A DNA stretch of 22,200 nucleotides. It comes from a virus. Of this stretch, positions 16,074 through 22,200 are shown in pieces (the first letter of the stretch is position 1; the number at the start of each line of letters is the position of its first letter). The DNA lies in the IMG/VR virus record IMGVR_UViG_3300024343_000125, positions 1 to 22,200 of that record; one strand, 5' to 3'. The notes below the pieces were generated by a model. It searched no databases and was not told the DNA's origin. It saw nothing but the letters and a program-made list of their open reading frames with translations. The position numbers were made by a program, and so were the translations under genes.

Positions 16074-16105
16074 CTCCTGTGCTAAAATAAGTACAGGAGT
16101 TTTCC
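16074..16105 (+). terminator. terminator after the holin-like gene
   Basis: CTCCTGT pairs with ACAGGAG around 12 bases, followed by TTTTCC. The loop contains TGCTAAAAT, a possible extended -10 box for the tail genes. Confidence 0.6.
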
Positions 16106-16121
16106 TATTTTAGGAGATATT

Positions 16122-16469
16122 ATGTCGGCGCAAAAGAATTTTGAGATTGATCAAAACACCACCTTTTCATTTATTGTTGAATATAAAGACAATAATGGAG
16201 CTCCTATAGCTTTAACCTCAGCATCAGCAAAAATGCAAGTTCGTGATACAAAAGGTGGGTCAAAATTAGCCTTTACTTTATCATCACCAACCAGCGGAAT
16301 TGTAATAGATCAGCCAGCTGGAAAACTAACAGTAGTAATGACTGCAGCACAAACAAATAGTCTTTTCTATCCAAAATCTTCTTATGATATTATGGTAACA
16401 GATTCAAATGGAAATAGAACAAAGCTTCTTGAGGGATATATAACTCTAAGTAGATCGGTGACAATATGA
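16122..16469 (+). CDS. minor tail or baseplate-associated protein
   Basis: A 115-residue beta-rich protein starting MSAQKNFEIDQNTTFSFIVE. The run YKDNNGAPIALTSASAKMQV, then GKLTVVMTAAQT and SYDIMVTDSNGNRTKLLEG, matches a widely distributed small phage protein found beside tail-fibre genes. Its exact place in the tail is not known. AGGAG lies upstream; the next gene overlaps it by 4 bases. First gene of the structural operon. Confidence 0.75.
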   Translation: MSAQKNFEIDQNTTFSFIVEYKDNNGAPIALTSASAKMQVRDTKGGSKLAFTLSSPTSGIVIDQPAGKLTVVMTAAQTNSLFYPKSSYDIMVTDSNGNRTKLLEGYITLSRSVTI

Positions 16470-16909
16470 GCGTAGATAAAGTAGTAGTAACGGAAATAAA
16501 AAATGATGTCGTTATATCCTCTCCTGGCCCACAAGGCCCAAGAGGAAAAACCATACTTAATGGAAACGGAGCCCCATCAAATTCACTAGGGCTCGAAGGT
16601 GACTTTTATTATGACAAGGTCACAACAAGATTTTATGGTCCAAAAGTAAATGATCTTACTTGGGAGAATGCTCCAAGCTACCTTTTAAGCACAGGAACTC
16701 TTACTTATACATGGAACATAAACCAAGTAACAGGACCAGTTTCTGGTGTATATCGCCTTGTTATAGTCCACAATCTAGGATATAACCCTAATGTGACTAT
16801 TAAGAATAGCGCAGGGGACATATTAGAAACGGGAATAGACTATAATAGTATTAACCAAATTACACTGACGATGGCACAACCATTTTCAGGGACAGCGTAC
16901 CTGTCCTAA
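16466..16909 (+). CDS. tail-fibre-like protein with short collagen motif
   Basis: A 147-residue protein. Near residue 19 it has a short collagen stretch PGPQGPRGK, followed by NGAPSNSLGLEGDFYYDKVT, a segment typical of phage fibres. The C-terminal half holds RLVIVHNLGYNPNVTIKNSA, and the next protein has a related QVNHNLGTSDVTVQVFETAG segment. It overlaps the preceding gene by ATGA. Probably a tail-tip or fibre component. Confidence 0.75.
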   Translation: MSVDKVVVTEIKNDVVISSPGPQGPRGKTILNGNGAPSNSLGLEGDFYYDKVTTRFYGPKVNDLTWENAPSYLLSTGTLTYTWNINQVTGPVSGVYRLVIVHNLGYNPNVTIKNSAGDILETGIDYNSINQITLTMAQPFSGTAYLS

Positions 16910-16921
16910 AGGAGAAGAAAA

Positions 16922-18331
16922 ATGTCAAGATTATTTGTCACGAACATTGACCTCAATAAAAATGAGTTGCTCAATGCAAGAATTCAGAATTTAAGTTCAG
17001 CACCATCAAACCCAGTACTAGGTCAGATTTACTATGACTCATTAACAAATGTAATGTACTACTACAATGGGCTTGCTTCTCCTAATGGCCCATGGATGCC
17101 AATGTCTGGATCTTCAGAGGTTATCCAAGATCTCATTGGTTCATCAGTTATTGGCGGAGTTGGTTTAACATCAACATACAGCGATTCTGCTGGAACACTA
17201 ACAATTGATCTTGATAATACAGCAGTAACAGCTGGCTCATATGGATCAACAACAAAGATTCCAACTTTTACAGTAGATGCACAGGGTCGTTTAACTGCTG
17301 CAAGCGAAGCAGACGTAGCAACAAACCTTTCAATTGCAGGAGACACTGGAACAGATACTGTTAATCTTTTAACTGACACATTAACTGTTGCAGGTGGAGA
17401 AGGAATTGATGTAGCTGTAACAAATAATACAGTTACCGTATCAGCAGAAGATGCAACTTCGTCAAATAAAGGTGTTGCAAGCTTTGACTCAACAGATTTT
17501 ACAGTAACATCAGGCGCAGTAACATTAAATGCTGAGCGTGTACAAGATATCGTTGGCGGAATGGTTACAGCTCCAAATACTGAATCAGGTATTTCTGTAA
17601 CATACGATGATACAAACGGAAAATTAGATTTTAATGTAGCAGATCCTACAATTACTCTTTCAGGAGACGTAACTGGTTCTGCAACAATGACAAACCTTGG
17701 CGATGTAACAATTAATGCTACTATTCAGCCAAACTCAGTTGCACTTGGAACAGATACAACTGGAGACTATGTACAAAACATTCAGGGCACAGCCAATGAA
17801 GTAACAGTTTCTCCTACATCAGGTGAAGGAACAACAGTAACAATTGGTCTTCCAGATGATGTAACAATTACTAATAATTTAAACGTTGGCGGAAACTTAA
17901 ATGTAACTGGAACAATTAACTCAGTAAATACCACTCAGGTAAATATTGTTGATAATAAGATTAACCTTAATACAGACTTTACTGGGGCTCCAACAGCAGA
18001 TGCTGGAATCCGTGTAGAGCGTGGCGAAGGTACAGATGTAGAGATTCTTTGGAATGAAACAGATGACCGCTGGACATTAACAAATAATGGAACTAACTAT
18101 CATGCAATTGCAAGAAAGTATGCAGCGAATCTAGCAAATCCATCAAGCTTAACATATATTCAAGTAAACCATAACTTGGGAACATCAGATGTCACAGTTC
18201 AAGTTTTTGAAACAGCTGGTTCTAAAGCATTAGTTGAAGCAGATGTAGAGCGTACTTCTGATGACGCAGTAACAATTAAATTTGCAACAGCACCAGCAAG
18301 TGGAGCATACAGAGTCGTAATTACTGGTTAA
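16922..18331 (+). CDS. tail fibre protein
   Basis: A 469-residue, Thr/Asn/Val-rich beta-repeat protein. Near residue 30 the segment PVLGQIYYDSLTNVMYYYNG is a repeated-fibre entry motif, and it recurs in the 18342 product. In the middle there are many short VTVSA and TVTIG strands, with a NLNVGGNLNVTGTINSVNTT segment near residue 320 as in many marine-phage fibres. The C-terminal domain (about residues 400-469) resembles that of the preceding protein. AGGAGA lies upstream of the ATG. Probably a trimeric receptor-binding fibre. Confidence 0.8.
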   Translation: MSRLFVTNIDLNKNELLNARIQNLSSAPSNPVLGQIYYDSLTNVMYYYNGLASPNGPWMPMSGSSEVIQDLIGSSVIGGVGLTSTYSDSAGTLTIDLDNTAVTAGSYGSTTKIPTFTVDAQGRLTAASEADVATNLSIAGDTGTDTVNLLTDTLTVAGGEGIDVAVTNNTVTVSAEDATSSNKGVASFDSTDFTVTSGAVTLNAERVQDIVGGMVTAPNTESGISVTYDDTNGKLDFNVADPTITLSGDVTGSATMTNLGDVTINATIQPNSVALGTDTTGDYVQNIQGTANEVTVSPTSGEGTTVTIGLPDDVTITNNLNVGGNLNVTGTINSVNTTQVNIVDNKINLNTDFTGAPTADAGIRVERGEGTDVEILWNETDDRWTLTNNGTNYHAIARKYAANLANPSSLTYIQVNHNLGTSDVTVQVFETAGSKALVEADVERTSDDAVTIKFATAPASGAYRVVITG

Positions 18332-18341
18332 GGAGATTTAA

Positions 18342-20058
<1,717 letters not shown>

Positions 20059-20059
<1 letters not shown>

Positions 20060-21435
20060 TGGCAGTTAGAATTCAAGTAAGAAGAGATAGCTCAATAAAC
20101 TGGACATCAAATAATCCAATTTTACAAGTTGGTGAATTTGGTTTTGATACAACAGTAAATAGATTTAAGGTTGGCATTGCTTCAAATGACACATCTAGGT
20201 GGAACGCACTTCCTTATTTAAATGTTATTCCAAGCGAATTAGCTGAGCTTGCTCAGGATGCAGTAGAAGCAGCAATTGCGGCAGGAACTGGAATTGCTAA
20301 AGTTTATAATGACAACGCTAACACTATTACTCTTTCAGTAGATAGCACAATTGCTAATAAGACATATGTAGATACTGCTATTTCAGGATTAGGTAATACG
20401 GTGTCAACTGGGTACATCCCCTTATCTCTTAAGGGTAACGTAGACGGAGTTGCAGAGCTTGATGAAAATGGCTATGTTCCACAAACACAATTAACAAATA
20501 CATTAAACGATATAACTTATTATGTTGATGGTGCAGTTGCGGGAATAGTTAATTCCGCTCCAGCAGCCTTAAATACATTAAAAGAATTATCAGATGCTTT
20601 AGGAGCAGATGCAAATTTTGCTACTACAACAGCCACAGCATTAGGAACAAAAATAACTGCAACAAGCCAAGACACACTTAAAAATAAAATTATTTCTATA
20701 TCAAATGGAATTACTTCAGTTTCACAGTATGATACAACAGCAGGATTTTATGGACAAAATAATATTCCAGTAATTCAAAATGGCGGCTCAGGTGCAGCAA
20801 TCAATATATCAGGTACAGGTGTAATTACTGTTGCATCTTCTGGAATTGGATACACTTCTGGTATAGCTATTATTGGCGGTGGAACAAGAATACTAATTGA
20901 AATTGGTGGCAATACGCTTACTGGAACAAAAGCTCAATTTAATGCTGCAATGACAGATGCAGATTTTGCAACCTTAACAGGTACAGAAGAATTGTTAAAT
21001 AAAACTTTAAACTCTCCAATAATTAATCAGCCATCTGGACTATTGAAGTCAGATGTTGGCCTCAGCAATGTAGATAATACTTCTGATTCTAATAAGCCAA
21101 TATCAACTGCAACACAAACTGAGTTAGATACTAAATTAAATAAGCTTGTTCAAACAAATGCACAAGCAGGTTCATATCAACTTACAGTAGGAGATGCCTT
21201 TAAGTTAATTGAAATGAGCGGCGGCGGATCCTTAACAATACTAGATTCTGGCCTATTTCCAATAGGATATACTGTAGATATTTTACAAACTGGATCTTCT
21301 CAGGTAACAATTCAGGGTAATGGTTTTACTCCAAATGCTACGCCAGGGCTAAAATTAAGAACACAGTGGAGTTCTGCAACTTTAATTAAAAGAGCATTAA
21401 ACTCATGGGTTGTTCTTGGCGATTTAACCGCTTAA
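20059..21435 (+). CDS. second Mtd_N-type tail fibre
   Basis: A 458-residue protein. Its start (VRRDSSINWTSNNPILQVGE, FGFDTTVNRFKVGI and WNALPYL) is the same Mtd_N-type module as in the preceding collagen fibre. In the middle are two fibre repeats: LNDITYYVDGAVAGIVNSAP followed by LNTLKELSDALGADANFA, a common module of phage fibres, and KTLNSPIINQPSG. The end (SGGGSLTILDSGLFPIGYTV, then VTIQGNGFTP) resembles fibre tips. It overlaps the preceding gene by TAATG. Probably a long tail fibre or adhesin. Confidence 0.85.
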
Positions 21436-21450
21436 AAGAAAGATACATAA

Positions 21451-22200
21451 ATGGCAATTAGGAACTTTGGTAAACATGGCAGGCGCAAAGTGTCTGTCCC
21501 AAACGTAACTGGATCAACCAGGTCTAATGCTCAAATAGCAATTACTTCAGCTCAATTAACATACTCAGAGTCTTCAACAAATACATCCGATATTGGTCTT
21601 TCGCAAGTAGTTCAAAGCCAAGGAGTTTCTTCAGGGTCTGTTGTTTTAATAGGAAGTAATATCCCATTTACTTATTATAACTATGTCGCACCCCCAGTCG
21701 TTCCACCAGTGGTTCCACCAGTCAACCCTCCAGTCAACCCTCCAGTTGTTCCTCCAGTAACCCCACCAGTTGCACCTACAATTAATTCAATTACAGAGTC
21801 ATCAACATGTACAACTATCTCTATTAATTGGTCAGGAAGCAATGCTGCTTCATATGCTGTTACAAATTCTACAGGTTGGACTTCTCCTACATCAGGTGAA
21901 GGCGGAAATTCTGGATCTTGGACAGGAACTATTGGTGCTTGCGGTACTACAAGAACAGCAACCCTTCGACTCTACTCTGGCCCAGGACAAACTGGACTTT
22001 CAACATCACAAGCGTTCTCTATAAGTACAATATCTTGTGCTACCTGTTTCCCTCCAGTGGTTCCTCCAGTGGTTCCTCCAGTGGTTCCTCCAGTGGTTCC
22101 TCCAGTCAACCCTCCAGTCAACCCTCCAGTCAACCCTCCAGTCAACCCTCCAGTGGTTCCTCCAGTGGTTCCTCCAGTGGTTCCTCCAGTGGTTCCTCCA
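21451..22200 (+). CDS. proline-rich fibre or adhesin, C-terminus cut by window edge
   Basis: 250 codons remain open to the right edge. The protein starts MAIRNFGKHGRRKVSVPNVT, passes a proline-rich linker (PPVVPPVNPPV repeats, about residues 81-108), a beta-sandwich domain of about 85 residues (ITESSTCTTISINWSGSNAA, then GSWTGTIGACGTTRTATLRL) with several cysteines, and then a second, longer PPVV/PPVN stretch from about residue 201. Polyproline linkers with immunoglobulin-like domains suit an extended surface or fibre protein; the domain type is inferred. AAAGAAAGA lies upstream of the ATG. Confidence 0.75.
   Translation, partial: MAIRNFGKHGRRKVSVPNVTGSTRSNAQIAITSAQLTYSESSTNTSDIGLSQVVQSQGVSSGSVVLIGSNIPFTYYNYVAPPVVPPVVPPVNPPVNPPVVPPVTPPVAPTINSITESSTCTTISINWSGSNAASYAVTNSTGWTSPTSGEGGNSGSWTGTIGACGTTRTATLRLYSGPGQTGLSTSQAFSISTISCATCFPPVVPPVVPPVVPPVVPPVNPPVNPPVNPPVNPPVVPPVVPPVVPPVVPP
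22051..22200 (+). repeat. 12-base proline-coding tandem repeat in blocks of four
   Basis: Twelve exact 12-base units and part of a thirteenth: four CCTCCAGTGGTT (PPVV), four CCTCCAGTCAAC (PPVN), four CCTCCAGTGGTT, then the edge. A shorter degenerate version lies at 21691-21776. Confidence 0.9.

Overview
The window looks like part of an AT-rich tailed-phage genome (or a prophage of one). The evidence is a tail-fibre module with collagen-like and Mtd_N-type modules, a signal-bearing lysozyme-like lysin, a holin-like protein, a DUF932 phage protein, a class II ribonucleotide reductase and many tightly overlapping microgenes. An actinobacterial host is likely but inferred. Supporting hints are GAAAGG-type ribosome binding sites, several leaderless genes, a DUF7455-like protein, a holin of the kind seen in actinobacteriophages, and CRP/GlxR-like operators.

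Layout. Positions 1-8570 are an early-type block read on the minus strand: small genes in short operons, many too small for routine gene callers, plus a tRNA-Asp and a probable small RNA. Positions 8571-9015 are a gene-free, very AT-rich divergent region. Positions 9016-10047 are a plus-strand block of microgenes with a tRNA-Ile(UAU) and a chain of four overlapping tiny membrane proteins. Positions 10149-12633 are read on the minus strand: a lysin operon ending in a terminator, then one leaderless gene. From 12719 to the right edge everything is on the plus strand: a GT4-type glycosyltransferase, the ribonucleotide reductase, a holin-like protein, and seven structural or tail-fibre genes, the last cut by the window edge inside a proline-rich repeat.

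Regulation is the most striking part. Fifteen minus-strand sites between 212 and 8570 share a hexamer TGTCAG or TGTCGG exactly 10 bp upstream of a TANAAT-like -10 box. Eight of them have a full or degenerate TGTGA-N6-TCACA palindrome (the CRP/GlxR operator pattern) about 57-77 bp upstream, and two of these regions also carry consensus DnaA boxes. Most genes behind these promoters have a leader with AACGAAAGG as ribosome binding site. A probable 130-nt RNA at 627-760 shows the complement of this leader, UUUCGUUG, in the loop of a long hairpin. The late genes on the right use AGGAG-type sites that this RNA would not match. This suggests a phage circuit in which early promoters respond to a host CRP-type regulator and an sRNA acts on early leaders. 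All of this is inference from sequence and untested.
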